Part shown: in pieces, positions 18,161 through 26,887 of the stretch | How positions within the stretch are numbered: the first letter of the stretch is position 1 | Layout: each line of letters starts with the position of its first letter | DNA from: Clostridiales bacterium | GTDB taxonomy: Bacteria > Bacillota > Clostridia > Christensenellales > Borkfalkiaceae | Direction of reading: 5' to 3' | Assembly (NCBI GenBank): GCA_015055525.1 | Contig: SVHZ01000010.1 | Location: forward strand, 1 to 46,519 | DNA: 46,519 nt | The notes under the pieces: model-generated | Databases searched by the model: none | What the model saw: only the letters and a program-made list of their open reading frames with translations | Told to the model about the DNA's origin: nothing | Program-made: the position numbers and the translations under genes

Positions 18161-18912
18161 TTATTTCTGATTTTCACGTTCACACAAAATTTTGCGATGG
18201 GAAAAACACTCCCGACGAGATGATTGAATCAGCAATAGAAAAAGGTGTTGAAGTTCTCGGCTTAGTAACGCATTGTTACACTCCGTTCAAATTGTACGGA
18301 AATTTGAGTGAAAGTAGCATTGATGATTTTGTTAAAGGTATAGCCGTATTAAAAGAGAAATACAAAGACAAAATTAAGATATTATGCGGTGTTGAAGAAG
18401 ATTATCACGCAAATACCGATTTAACGAAATTCGACTATTTTTTAGGCAGTTCTCATTATTTTTGTGAAAAGGGTAAGTATTACGCCATTGACGATACGAA
18501 GGAAGAACTTACCTTAGCCATAAACGAAGGTTTTGACGGCGACGTTTACGCTATGTGCGAAAAATACTTTGAGCAAGTTGTTTCAATCGCTAAAAAGATT
18601 GACTGCTTATTCGTTGCGCATTTTGACTTAATAACTAAATTTAATAAAGAAAATCCGTTGTTTGACGAGAATAACGAAAGGTATAAAAACGCTTGGAAGA
18701 AAGCCGTTTTAGAAATTATAAAACTCGGCAAGGCGTTTGAAGTAAACACGGGCGGAATTTCAAGGGGGTATAAACTCACGCCGTATCCTTCTTACGAAAT
18801 AGCAAAATTTATAAAAGAAAACGGCGGAAAACTTATGCTTTCAAGCGATGCTCATAGGGCTAGTGGCATAGCGTTCGAGTTTTCAAAGTGGCAAAAAGAA
18901 TACGACGTATAG
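18157..18912 (+). CDS. Histidinol-phosphatase, PHP family
   Basis: HisK/HisJ-type phosphatase that dephosphorylates histidinol phosphate. PHP metal motifs: [20 protein letters not shown] at the N-terminus, a middle [16 protein letters not shown], and [11 protein letters not shown] at the end. 251 residues. Its place as the last gene of an otherwise complete his operon with a phosphatase-less HisB makes the assignment secure, although PHP proteins with other substrates look similar. Confidence 0.9.
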   Translation: MIISDFHVHTKFCDGKNTPDEMIESAIEKGVEVLGLVTHCYTPFKLYGNLSESSIDDFVKGIAVLKEKYKDKIKILCGVEEDYHANTDLTKFDYFLGSSHYFCEKGKYYAIDDTKEELTLAINEGFDGDVYAMCEKYFEQVVSIAKKIDCLFVAHFDLITKFNKENPLFDENNERYKNAWKKAVLEIIKLGKAFEVNTGGISRGYKLTPYPSYEIAKFIKENGGKLMLSSDAHRASGIAFEFSKWQKEYDV

Positions 18913-18915
18913 ATT

Positions 18916-20271
18916 ATGACTAAAATTGTTGATATGACGGTGGGAAATCCTACCAAGCATATTTTGAAATTTGCTTTCCCGCTAATCTTAGCAAATTTGG
19001 GGCAACAACTTTATATGATAGCGGACGCAAGTATCGTTGGTAGGGGTGTTGGAGTTAAGGCGCTTGCATCGGTTGGCGCAACCGATTGGTGTTACTGGCT
19101 AATTTTGTGGACGATTATCGGCTTAACTCAAGGCTTTTCAACGTTTGTTGCTAGATATTTTGGAGATAAAGATTATATAAACACTAACAAGGCGATTGCA
19201 ACGTCAACCGTCTTGTCTTTAATTATAGGCGTAATATTATCGATAATAGGAGTTTTTATCGCAAAGCCAATACTTAACTTTCTTAAAACGCCGTCTGATA
19301 TTATCGACGGTGCGATAGTATATTTAACTATAATGCTCGGCGGTATGATAGTAGTTACCGCTTACAATTTGGCATCTGGTATTCTTCGCGCGTTTGGCGA
19401 CGGCAAATCTCCGCTTATTGCGATGCTTATATCGGCAGTATTAAATATTTTGCTTGACTTGCTTTTCGTTTTAGTTTTTAAGTGGGGAATAACAGGCGCG
19501 GCGGTTGCGTCGCTCATATCTCAACTTATATCGTTTATATACTGTTTGATAAACATTTCAAAAATAGAATTTGTTAAACTTGACAAATCGTTTTTCAAGC
19601 CCGATTTTAAGATGATAAAAGAATTTTTGAAATTCGGCGTCCCCATCGCCCTTGAATACGTCGTTATAGGAATAGGCGGAATAGTTGTTCAATCGGCGAT
19701 AAACGAAAAGGGTAGCACCTTTTTAGCGGGTTATACTTCAACTAATAAACTTTACGGTATGCTTGAGTGTAGCGCGATAGCGTTAGGTCTTGCATCGGCA
19801 ACGTTTTTATCGCAAAACTACGGCGCTAAAGAATACGAAAGGGTTAAAAAAGGCGTGTGGTCGTCTGTTAAGATTGCAACGATAATGGCAGTTATCGTAA
19901 TGATATTAATGTTTATATTTAAGGAGTTTATATTAGAGCTGTTTTTAGATATAAACGAGCAAGGCGGAGAACAGGCGTTTGAAGTTGCGCTTATCTATTT
20001 AACGATAATGCTAAGTTGTTTAATCATTTTATATCTTATTCACGTATTTAGAAACGCTTTGCAATCACTAAAGATAGCATCATGGCCGTTCATATCGGGG
20101 ATTGCAGAGTGCGTGTGCCGAATAGTAATGGCAAAGGCTGTAATCTATCTAATGGGCGATATTTCGCTATTCGTAGCAGAACCCGTTGCATGGGCGGGCG
20201 CTTTATTATCCGTAGCAATACCATACTTTTTTTACAGAAAGAAATTACTTAATGAAAAAAACCGCGATTAA
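18916..20271 (+). CDS. MATE family efflux transporter
   Basis: A 451-residue, roughly 12-span protein of the multidrug and toxin extrusion type. The N-terminal GNPTKHILKFAFPLILANLGQ block, here in outline, and the repeated half (LKFGVPIALEY near residue 240) show the two-fold MATE structure. Na+- or H+-driven export; substrate unknown. It begins 3 nt after the phosphatase stop and is probably cotranscribed with the his genes, though nothing suggests a role in histidine metabolism. Confidence 0.88.
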   Translation: MTKIVDMTVGNPTKHILKFAFPLILANLGQQLYMIADASIVGRGVGVKALASVGATDWCYWLILWTIIGLTQGFSTFVARYFGDKDYINTNKAIATSTVLSLIIGVILSIIGVFIAKPILNFLKTPSDIIDGAIVYLTIMLGGMIVVTAYNLASGILRAFGDGKSPLIAMLISAVLNILLDLLFVLVFKWGITGAAVASLISQLISFIYCLINISKIEFVKLDKSFFKPDFKMIKEFLKFGVPIALEYVVIGIGGIVVQSAINEKGSTFLAGYTSTNKLYGMLECSAIALGLASATFLSQNYGAKEYERVKKGVWSSVKIATIMAVIVMILMFIFKEFILELFLDINEQGGEQAFEVALIYLTIMLSCLIILYLIHVFRNALQSLKIASWPFISGIAECVCRIVMAKAVIYLMGDISLFVAEPVAWAGALLSVAIPYFFYRKKLLNEKNRD

Positions 20272-20286
20272 TAATCGCGGTTTTTT
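20256..20286. terminator. Bidirectional terminator
   Basis: Stem AACCGCGATT / AATCGCGGTT with flanking A6/T6. The left arm overlaps the last codons of the MATE gene. It also serves the convergent NagB-like gene. Confidence 0.9.
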
Positions 20287-20299
20287 AAGTGTTTATATT

Positions 20300-21271
20300 T
20301 TATAAATCTTTTGGTTGCATGCCGTTAAACCAGCAGGTAATGGGCTTTGATAAGCCTTCTAAAACGTAGCAAGTACCTTTACCAAGCCTTACGATAGATG
20401 AAGGACATTCCTTAGAGATAGGTCCGAAAAGTTCAATTCTTGCAATCATCTTTTGCCAAGAACTACCGTCAGCGTTAAAACAATCGTGAACAACGACTCT
20501 TTCTCTTGCCTTAACAACGTCACTCGGTCCAATAGTTGCCGCTCTTGGGGGAACTGCCCAAACGTCACCCGCCTTTCCTACTTGAGAGAAAAGTGAGTTT
20601 TCACAAGTGGACATAGGATTTTGTGTAACTAAACCAGATTTTAAGGTGATAAATTCTTCTAAAGTGTCTGCCTTAAATTCTTTGGTGTCGGGGTCTATAA
20701 ACGCGATATGACCAGGCCAACCGGTAGCAGAATAAATAACGTCCGCTCCGCCTTCGCCACAGTCTTCAATCATACGAGAGTATACTCCGCGTTCCTTATT
20801 GTCGTTATTAAAAGTGTGCCATTGAGAAACGTCAGGACGTAAGTCTTCACGAATACGGCCGTAGAAGTTGTTCATAAACGAATAGCCTAAGCCTGGAGCA
20901 TAAGTGTTAGGACAAACGTTGCCGTCTTCATCGGCAAACTCGTCCATAGCAAATGCGTGAACGTTACGGCAACTTACGCCGAACTTGTTAATCATTTCAA
21001 CGAGTGAAATATATCTCTTAGCCCAAGGGTTAGGGAAGATAACCGTTAATTTTTTATCTTCAATATCACTCTTTACAATTCTATAGAACATATCCATAGT
21101 AGCGCAAAGACCGGGGTCTAAAACGAGTTTAACTTGATAGCCGTTCTCGTTAGTATATTCATAATCTTCTCTTGAGATTTTTCTCAATCTTTCTAAATCT
21201 TCAATAGTTAAATGCTTGCTTGGAAGCCATGGTGCAGGTTTGAACTTAAATCCGTCGTAAATACTTGCCAT
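20300..21271 (-). CDS. NagB/SIS-like glucosamine-6-phosphate isomerase family protein
   Basis: A 323-residue member of the NagB/RpiA/6PGL superfamily. FAMDEF (residues 108-112) matches the NagB LDEY strand and SATGWPGHIAFIDP (181-194) matches the catalytic loop. In classic NagB that loop reads DGHIAFNEP: here the catalytic Asp is Pro186 and the Glu is Asp193, while His188 is kept. Substrate and perhaps chemistry have therefore changed; an amino-sugar phosphate or related ligand is still likely. It sits 12 nt behind an amidohydrolase gene with AGGAG before its ATG; the pair is divergent from an AraC regulator. Confidence 0.7.
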   Translation of the reverse strand: MASIYDGFKFKPAPWLPSKHLTIEDLERLRKISREDYEYTNENGYQVKLVLDPGLCATMDMFYRIVKSDIEDKKLTVIFPNPWAKRYISLVEMINKFGVSCRNVHAFAMDEFADEDGNVCPNTYAPGLGYSFMNNFYGRIREDLRPDVSQWHTFNNDNKERGVYSRMIEDCGEGGADVIYSATGWPGHIAFIDPDTKEFKADTLEEFITLKSGLVTQNPMSTCENSLFSQVGKAGDVWAVPPRAATIGPSDVVKARERVVVHDCFNADGSSWQKMIARIELFGPISKECPSSIVRLGKGTCYVLEGLSKPITCWFNGMQPKDL

Positions 21272-21283
21272 TTTTTTATTCTC

Positions 21284-22303
21284 CTAAAATTTTATATTGT
21301 ATAATTTACAAGCGTTTTCGCTCATTATATCTTTTATATCTTCACTAGAAAGCCCTAACTCGATTGATGCTTGCTTAAAAGCAAGAAGAATTTCGTAGGT
21401 AAAGTTTGTTACGTTTTTATCTTCCGTTTCTCTCATGTGGCTATCGCTACTTACGTCACCGTATAGTCCTTTTGGAACTATATTTATATAATTTCCGTTT
21501 TCAACGACTCTTCTCATCTTCATTTTAGCAATAGGAAGGTCAGTTCCAAAAAGAACTCGCTTTACGCCAACCGTTTCAATAGCGCCTTTAATAACGCTTG
21601 CGTTAGTGTTAGCCGAAAAATCGAAAATCATATTTTGAGTGTTTTTAAGAAGTTTGAAAGCATCGCCCACGTCTTCATCAGCGTACGCTCTTCCAACGTG
21701 CGCAACGATAAGTTTAACGTTAGGGTAGTTTTGTTCAATATCAAGTATTGAATTGAGATTGCTTTTATTTTTAAGCCTTTCTGACTTTGAAAGGTGTAAA
21801 ACCACTTTCCAACCGTGTTTATTAGCAAGTTCAAGATGATTTTTAGGTAAAAAATCAAAAACGTCAGCCTCGGCAGGGGAAACTCCTTGTTTGCATCCGC
21901 CGAGATAAGGTTTAAGCCCTTGATAACCGCCACTTAAAACTTCACGCTCTAATTCTTCGGTGGGGATTTCATACCTTGTCCAATACAGCGAAGGAAAGCC
22001 GTACTTTTCGCTTACCGTTTTAACGTAAGCATTATGCTCTTTGTATCTTTGAACGGAATTGCCAAATATAACGGGGATAACTTTTTTACCTTCAAATAAG
22101 CCGTCATAAATTGCGAGCAAGTCGTCAATCGGGCATTCGCCCGCAACGCGATTAGTCCATTTTTTAGGGAATTTCGACCTATCGTACTCATCGTCTTCAA
22201 CTCGCCAAATATGCGCGTGGCTATCAACTATTTTATCGGGCAAAAAATCATATAACTCTTCAAAATATATCTTTTTGTCAAACTCGTCTTTTATATAACC
22301 CAT
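21284..22303 (-). CDS. Amidohydrolase family protein
   Basis: A 339-residue amidohydrolase-2 TIM barrel. Metal-binding motifs: VDSHAHIW, YQGLKPYLGG (Lys), VVLHLS, LIVAHVGR and VLFGTDLP. The large insertion before the first His strand is unusual. First gene of the two-gene unit with the NagB-like protein, so an N-deacylation or ring-opening step feeding that enzyme is possible (inference). It has no Shine-Dalgarno; ATG lies 6 nt after TAAAAT of a weak promoter, consistent with leaderless translation. Confidence 0.75.
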   Translation of the reverse strand: MGYIKDEFDKKIYFEELYDFLPDKIVDSHAHIWRVEDDEYDRSKFPKKWTNRVAGECPIDDLLAIYDGLFEGKKVIPVIFGNSVQRYKEHNAYVKTVSEKYGFPSLYWTRYEIPTEELEREVLSGGYQGLKPYLGGCKQGVSPAEADVFDFLPKNHLELANKHGWKVVLHLSKSERLKNKSNLNSILDIEQNYPNVKLIVAHVGRAYADEDVGDAFKLLKNTQNMIFDFSANTNASVIKGAIETVGVKRVLFGTDLPIAKMKMRRVVENGNYINIVPKGLYGDVSSDSHMRETEDKNVTNFTYEILLAFKQASIELGLSSEDIKDIMSENACKLYNIKF

Positions 22304-22309
22304 AATTAT

Positions 22310-22411
22310 ATTTTAATATAATTAACAAAACATGAAAATGTTAATTTGTGATATAAATATATTAAAATGTGATAAAATACTATTGACTTTTATTATTTTA
22401 TGACGTATCAT
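22310..22411. promoter_or_regulatory. Divergent control region, amidohydrolase / AraC
   Basis: Minus-strand promoter TTTTCA-N17-TAAAAT (-10 at 22310-22315) and plus-strand promoter TTGACT (22383-22388)-N17-TATCAT (22406-22411). Between them lie an inverted repeat TTAACA...TGTTAA (22322-22344), covering the minus -35, and a direct repeat TGTGATA at 22347-22353 and 22368-22374, 21 bases apart (two helical turns), as expected for an AraC-family dimer. Confidence 0.6.
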
Positions 22412-22417
22412 AAAATT

Positions 22418-23212
22418 ATGAAAGAAAAAGTAGAACGCTCAATTCAATATGCTATAAGTGAAGTTCAAGGAAAGAAAGTTTCTCTTGATGAATTATCCCC
22501 GATGTTTTTAGGCTATCAATCTTGCCCTAACCAAGGTAACGGTATTAAATACGTTAGGTTTTATTACATTGTTCACGTAGTTGTTGACGGGGCTGAGGAA
22601 GTTGAGGTTGGTAACGAGCGCTATATAATAAAGAAAGGTGACGTGTTTATCGTTAAGCCTTACGTTCCCACGGAATACGATTTTAAGCCTAACAGTAAAC
22701 TTAAATATGCTTGGATAGGTTTTTTTGGTAGTTACGGTAAGAAACTTGACGGCGTGCCTTCAGTAGTTCAAGTAAAGGGCAATTACTTTGAAAGGATAAA
22801 AACGCTAGTTGATGAAAATGAAATCGTTTACGGTGAGCCTGCATCTGAAATTCTTGTTGACTTAATAGATGAAGTGCTAGCAAACCAAAAAAACGAACTA
22901 CTTGCGTCTGTCAAAGAGTATATTGACAATAATTTTCAAAAGGAAATATTAGTTGAAGATTTAGCAAAAGATTTTTCTTATAATAGGGCGTATTTGAGTA
23001 GAATTTTCAAAAAAGAATACGGTGTTAGCATAAAAGAATACCTTCTTGATAGAAGGCTTGATGCGGCGTTAAATATGATAATAAACGGCGAGCGCGTAAA
23101 TGACGTTTGCTATAAATCTGGCTTTACAAATCCGTATAATTTTTCTCGTTATTTTAAGGAAAAATACGGTGTTCCGCCAAGCAAATATATACCGCGAAAT
23201 GATTACAAATAA
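22418..23212 (+). CDS. AraC family transcriptional regulator
   Basis: An N-terminal cupin-like ligand domain (GDVFIVKPYVPTEYDF) is followed by the double helix-turn-helix AraC domain at the C-terminus (FSYNRAYLSRIFKKEYG ... GFTNPYNFSRYFKEKYGVPPSKY). ATG 22400 is also in frame, but a promoter TTGACT-N17-TATCAT puts the -10 between the two ATGs, so the transcript should begin at ATG 22418 without a leader. It likely activates the divergent amidohydrolase/NagB-like unit in response to a sugar-derived ligand (inference). Confidence 0.88.
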   Translation: MKEKVERSIQYAISEVQGKKVSLDELSPMFLGYQSCPNQGNGIKYVRFYYIVHVVVDGAEEVEVGNERYIIKKGDVFIVKPYVPTEYDFKPNSKLKYAWIGFFGSYGKKLDGVPSVVQVKGNYFERIKTLVDENEIVYGEPASEILVDLIDEVLANQKNELLASVKEYIDNNFQKEILVEDLAKDFSYNRAYLSRIFKKEYGVSIKEYLLDRRLDAALNMIINGERVNDVCYKSGFTNPYNFSRYFKEKYGVPPSKYIPRNDYK

Positions 23213-23244
23213 AAAGACGAGTGATAAAATTCACTCGTCTTTTT
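23212..23244. terminator. Bidirectional terminator
   Basis: AAAAGACGAGTGA / TCACTCGTCTTTT, 13-bp perfect stem with 6-base loop, between convergent araC and SGNH-hydrolase genes. Confidence 0.92.
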
Positions 23245-23248
23245 GTGT

Positions 23249-24544
23249 TTATTTAGAAAGTTCTTTTATTAAGTTTCTATAAACTGCGTCGGCAATTTGC
23301 ATTTGCCCGTCAAAATTTGGGTGACAGGCGTTAGTGTCAATTCGCTCGGTTGTTTGACTTCTACTGTTTACGGGTTTTAAGGTGTTAGGATAGTTGTATT
23401 CAGAATCAAATTGACCTGCTAAATGAATAAATTCAACGGAGTTTTTATAACTTTGTTCAAAGCAAATTTCTTCATAAGCAACGTTGAGTTCGTTTGTATA
23501 GTTAATTATATCGTAAAGGTCGGCAAACGGAAGTTCAGCGCCGTAGTTGTTCCCCATACCGCCACTCACCGAAGGTAACGGCATAGCCATTATTTTAATC
23601 TTAACCGAAGGAATTTCTCTTATCAATAAGTCTAAAACTTCTTTAACTTCTTGCTTAATTACCGTTTGGCAGTATTCGCGCCTTGATTTATTCATAGCGC
23701 ATTGGCGCATAAGCCCGTTTGCGCCTAAAAGAATATAAACGACGTCAACGCTTTTTTCTCCTAAACTTTCAAGATATTTTTTAACGCTCAAAGTTTTAGT
23801 TATCGTATCTAAAAAGGGGCTAACGTCTCCGTTTGACGAACTGAAAAACTCAATGGGGCTAGTATCCACCGCGTTTTTATAATGGGTTAAAATTCCCTTT
23901 TCAGGGCGTTTCCCGTCGTGGTCTTTGTATCTATTGAGTTTAAGATAGTCAACTTGCAACGTTTCAATTTGCCAAATAGAACCAAACTCGTCTTTCCACA
24001 AAGAGTGTTGGTCTTTTTCAGTTTTATTATTTGGCGCTTGAACCCAAATAGAGCCAACTTTATCGGAAACGTAACTATTCCAAGTCCAACCGCCGTGACC
24101 TTCAAAGCACACGCCATCTTTTTTCATTGAGCCTATGAAGTTGATACCATCAAAACCGTTGCCTTCGGGCGTTCCGCCTATTTTAGAAATTCTTCTATTG
24201 AGTTCGCAAACCCAAGTTCCGCCTTGAGTGAGTGAATCGCCAAGGCATAAAACGCTAATAGGTTTTTTAGGTTCTTTAGCGCTAATTACGTTCAAAGTAG
24301 TTTCCGCTTGACCTAATAATTTTTTCTCGGCATTGTAAACGAAAATCGATAGTTTATGCGTTCCTTCTTCTTGCGGGGTGTATTCAAAATATCTTGGGAA
24401 CGCCTTACCTTTTTCGCATAGAGCAACTATTGAATAAGAGTAGGGGTTAGGTGCTTCGATAACGCCCCTATAAAAAAGTTGAAAGGTATCGCCGACTACC
24501 AAGTCGTAACTCTTTGCTAAAAATACTCTAATTTTACTATCCAT
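23249..24544 (-). CDS. SGNH/GDSL-type esterase
   Basis: A 431-residue hydrolase: an N-terminal beta-rich domain of about 95 residues, then SGNH block I VLCLGDSLTQGG (nucleophile Ser), block III YILLGANG, and a C-terminal DTNACHPNFDGQ with the catalytic His. The normal GxND is GANG here. No signal peptide is visible. Last gene of a three-gene minus-strand unit beginning with an esterase lipoprotein; deacetylation of carbohydrate is a plausible role. Confidence 0.82.
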   Translation of the reverse strand: MDSKIRVFLAKSYDLVVGDTFQLFYRGVIEAPNPYSYSIVALCEKGKAFPRYFEYTPQEEGTHKLSIFVYNAEKKLLGQAETTLNVISAKEPKKPISVLCLGDSLTQGGTWVCELNRRISKIGGTPEGNGFDGINFIGSMKKDGVCFEGHGGWTWNSYVSDKVGSIWVQAPNNKTEKDQHSLWKDEFGSIWQIETLQVDYLKLNRYKDHDGKRPEKGILTHYKNAVDTSPIEFFSSSNGDVSPFLDTITKTLSVKKYLESLGEKSVDVVYILLGANGLMRQCAMNKSRREYCQTVIKQEVKEVLDLLIREIPSVKIKIMAMPLPSVSGGMGNNYGAELPFADLYDIINYTNELNVAYEEICFEQSYKNSVEFIHLAGQFDSEYNYPNTLKPVNSRSQTTERIDTNACHPNFDGQMQIADAVYRNLIKELSK

Positions 24545-24546
24545 AA

Positions 24547-25086
24547 CTAATCTCCAATAATTTGTTTTTCGGTAATTATTAAATCAAGTGGAACGTCCCA
24601 CTCGTTAGGCGTTATTTCATCAACCACTTGAAAATCATAGCAGACACCTATTTTTAACGTGTTTCTATTTTTTAGAAATCTATCGTAATAGCCTTTGCCA
24701 AAACCTATCCTATTTTTATTTTTATCGCACGCGATAAGCGGAACGATAACGCAGTCGATTAAATCAATCGTCTTATAGTTTTTAGGTTCTTCTACGCCGA
24801 GTTTACTTATAGTAAATTCATTTGATAAAGGAAGACCTGCAACCATATTTTCGCCTTTTGTTGCGGGATAACAAACGGTTTTATTAAGGGATAAGAGTAA
24901 GTTGATAAGATTTTCAGTTGAAACTTCGTTTTTGAAACTTTTATATATCATAAAAGTATTGAGATTTTCAATCTCTTTAAGCGCCAAAATTTTATCAGTT
25001 ATAATTTTAGAATATTTTATAACGGCGTTTTTATCAAGCGAATTTCTTAATTCTTTAATTTGTTTGCGTAAGATATCTGTTTGCAT
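24547..25086 (-). CDS. 5-formyltetrahydrofolate cyclo-ligase
   Basis: Converts 5-formyl-THF to methenyl-THF with ATP. Start MQTDILRKQIKELRNSL resembles other family members; VIVPLIACDKNKNRIGFGKGYYDRFL is the family signature region (kept as two motifs: VIVPLIACD and RIGFGKGYYDRFL). ATG 25086 gives 179 residues and overlaps the upstream esterase by 32 nt; a GTG at 25125 would add 13 residues and no Shine-Dalgarno decides between them. It is a housekeeping enzyme inside a hydrolase unit. Confidence 0.88.
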   Translation of the reverse strand: MQTDILRKQIKELRNSLDKNAVIKYSKIITDKILALKEIENLNTFMIYKSFKNEVSTENLINLLLSLNKTVCYPATKGENMVAGLPLSNEFTISKLGVEEPKNYKTIDLIDCVIVPLIACDKNKNRIGFGKGYYDRFLKNRNTLKIGVCYDFQVVDEITPNEWDVPLDLIITEKQIIGD

Positions 25087-25966
25087 AATCAAATAATAAT
25101 TGGTCGGCAAGCGTTGCGCTTTCACTATCGTTTTCTAAACCGTGACCTGAATTTTTATAAGTTACAAATTCGTGAGTAACGCCGTAATTTGTTAAAACGC
25201 TATCCAAGATAACGGCGTTGCTATAAGGAACAATATCGTCGTTAGTTCCGTGAAAAATAAGCGTTGGAACGCAATTAGAGTTAGCGTAAGTTACGGGCGA
25301 TGCGTCTTTTAATAAATAAGAGTAATCTAAGATATTGCCTTTATATTGATAAGCGCCTGAAATTTTTGATATAAGATCAATTACGTCGTCTTTGTTTTCC
25401 TTTTCTTCAAGATAGTTAACGTCAGTTAAATCGGTAGGGCCTGAATAACTTGCCACGAACGAAGGTTTAATAGGGGAGTTACTTGCCATTTTATAAGCGT
25501 ATAAAAGGGATAAATGCCCACCCGCCGAACCACCGTATAAGCCAACGCCGTTTAGGTTGATTCCGTATTCATTGCACTTGTTTTTAATTGCGAGCAAAGC
25601 GGATGAAATATCGCTTAAAATATCGCTTGCGGTAACTGAATAGCCGTCTGCATAACGATAGTTGATATGTGAATAAACGTAGCCCTTTTCAAGCCAACGA
25701 GTTTCATTGCCAATAAGCCCGTCTTTATCGCCTGCAACCCATCCGCCTCCGTGAATTTGAAGAATTAAACCGGCGTTGCCAGAAAGGTTTTTAGGGATAA
25801 AAAGATCTAAAATATTCCTTTCGTCATTTCCGTATTTTAGGTTTTGATAGAAAGTGCAATTTTCGTATTGGTAAACTGCAAATTTTCTTTCATCTTTACA
25901 ACCTGAAAGGGTAATGCAAAAGATAAGCGAAGTTATTAAAATTAAAGTTGTAATTATCTTTTTCAT
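25055..25966 (-). CDS. Alpha/beta-hydrolase lipoprotein (carboxylesterase type)
   Basis: Signal peptide MKKIITTLILITSLIFC followed by a lipobox at LSGC, so the 303-residue mature protein is probably membrane-anchored on the outside. HGGGWVAGD is the oxyanion-hole motif, GLYGGSAGGHLSLL carries the nucleophile Ser, and the Asp/His pair lies in FHGTNDDIVP and NSGHGL. The open frame runs further upstream into the AraC gene; ATG 25966 is chosen for its signal peptide. No clear Shine-Dalgarno: TTTACA-N17-TATTCT ends 10 nt before the ATG. Confidence 0.86.
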   Translation of the reverse strand: MKKIITTLILITSLIFCITLSGCKDERKFAVYQYENCTFYQNLKYGNDERNILDLFIPKNLSGNAGLILQIHGGGWVAGDKDGLIGNETRWLEKGYVYSHINYRYADGYSVTASDILSDISSALLAIKNKCNEYGINLNGVGLYGGSAGGHLSLLYAYKMASNSPIKPSFVASYSGPTDLTDVNYLEEKENKDDVIDLISKISGAYQYKGNILDYSYLLKDASPVTYANSNCVPTLIFHGTNDDIVPYSNAVILDSVLTNYGVTHEFVTYKNSGHGLENDSESATLADQLLFDYANRYLTQTN

Positions 25967-26012
25967 AGTTAAAAATAGAATATCATATATTGAGTTTTTT
26001 GTAAACAAAAAG

Positions 26013-26774
26013 TTAATTTTTAGGTGAAATACCGAACGTGTTAACGTACGCTTTATAAAAGGAAGAGTAATTTTTATAACCGCAAAGAAAGTATATTTGA
26101 GTTGGCGTTTTACCGCTATCGAGAAGTTGCTTTGCAAAGAATAATCTCTTTCTAACAATGTATTGATGGATAGAAATACCCATTTCTTTTTTGAAAGTAT
26201 GCGTTATCGTTGAAACGGAATAGTTAAGCGCTTTGCTAATAGTTTTCATTGAAAGGTCAGAGCCTATGTTTGTTTCAACGTAGTTTACTATCTTTTTAAC
26301 TAGAATAGAAAGGTCTAAAGAGAGCGGTTGTTGGTTATTGGTTGAAATTTCGGATAAAACGGTTAGCAAGGCACCGTATAAAAACATATCGTTAGAATTT
26401 TTGTTTTTTATGTTATTGCAAATTTTATTAAGTAGCGCAAGGCATACGTTAGACGGAGTAGTTATAGAAATTTTTTCAAGTATCTTACGGGGAATCATAT
26501 CTGAGATTTCGCTTTTAGCAAAAGAAATTTTAAGCCTTTCAAATTCCTTTGAAGATTTAAGGTGGAAAGAGTGATATTTTCCGCAAGGGATAAAAACAAG
26601 AGAGTTTTTTGTGAGTTCTTGCTTGAAAGTTTCGGTTGAAAGGATTGTTTCTCCATCGATATAAAATAAAAGTTCGTGATACTCGTGAATATCGCTTTTC
26701 AAAATGTTTTCAGTTTTTGAGTAGCAGAATTTAACGCCGTTAAATTCTACAATATAATTAAATTTGTTGTCCAT
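26013..26774 (-). CDS. AraC family transcriptional regulator
   Basis: 253 residues: an N-terminal cupin-like sensor (FIPCGKYHSFHL) and a C-terminal AraC helix-turn-helix pair (LNYSVSTITHTFKKEMG ... GYKNYSSFYKAYVNTFGISPK). It lies upstream of the esterase unit on the same strand and divergent from a sialidase-like lipoprotein gene; it may control either. No ribosome binding site: TTGAAA-N17-TAAACT ends 6 nt before the ATG, so probably leaderless. Confidence 0.87.
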   Translation of the reverse strand: MDNKFNYIVEFNGVKFCYSKTENILKSDIHEYHELLFYIDGETILSTETFKQELTKNSLVFIPCGKYHSFHLKSSKEFERLKISFAKSEISDMIPRKILEKISITTPSNVCLALLNKICNNIKNKNSNDMFLYGALLTVLSEISTNNQQPLSLDLSILVKKIVNYVETNIGSDLSMKTISKALNYSVSTITHTFKKEMGISIHQYIVRKRLFFAKQLLDSGKTPTQIYFLCGYKNYSSFYKAYVNTFGISPKN

Positions 26775-26780
26775 AAAAAT

Positions 26781-26809
26781 AGTTTAACATGATTTTGCAA
26801 GATTTTCAA
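26781..26809 (-). promoter_or_regulatory. Leaderless-type promoter of the second araC
   Basis: Minus strand TTGAAA, 17-base spacer, TAAACT, then ATTTTT and the ATG. Same geometry (17 and 6) as the symporter and first araC promoters. Confidence 0.68.
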
Positions 26810-26824
26810 TGTTTTTAACAAATT

Positions 26825-26868
26825 TTGATATATACATTTCCTCTTTTATATTATAAAATATAAAAGAG
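26825..26868 (+). promoter_or_regulatory. Promoter region with 12-bp palindrome
   Basis: TTGATA (26825-26830) and TATATT about 16 bases on. A perfect inverted repeat CTCTTTTATATT / AATATAAAAGAG with loop ATAA (26841-26868) covers the -10 and start point and ends 7 bases before AAAGGAG. It could be an operator or a leader hairpin. Confidence 0.5.
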
Positions 26869-26887
26869 TTATTAAAGGAGAATTACT

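Noticed and set aside
25966-26158. N-terminal extension of the esterase
   Set aside because: It overlaps the AraC gene, and the signal peptide begins at 25966.
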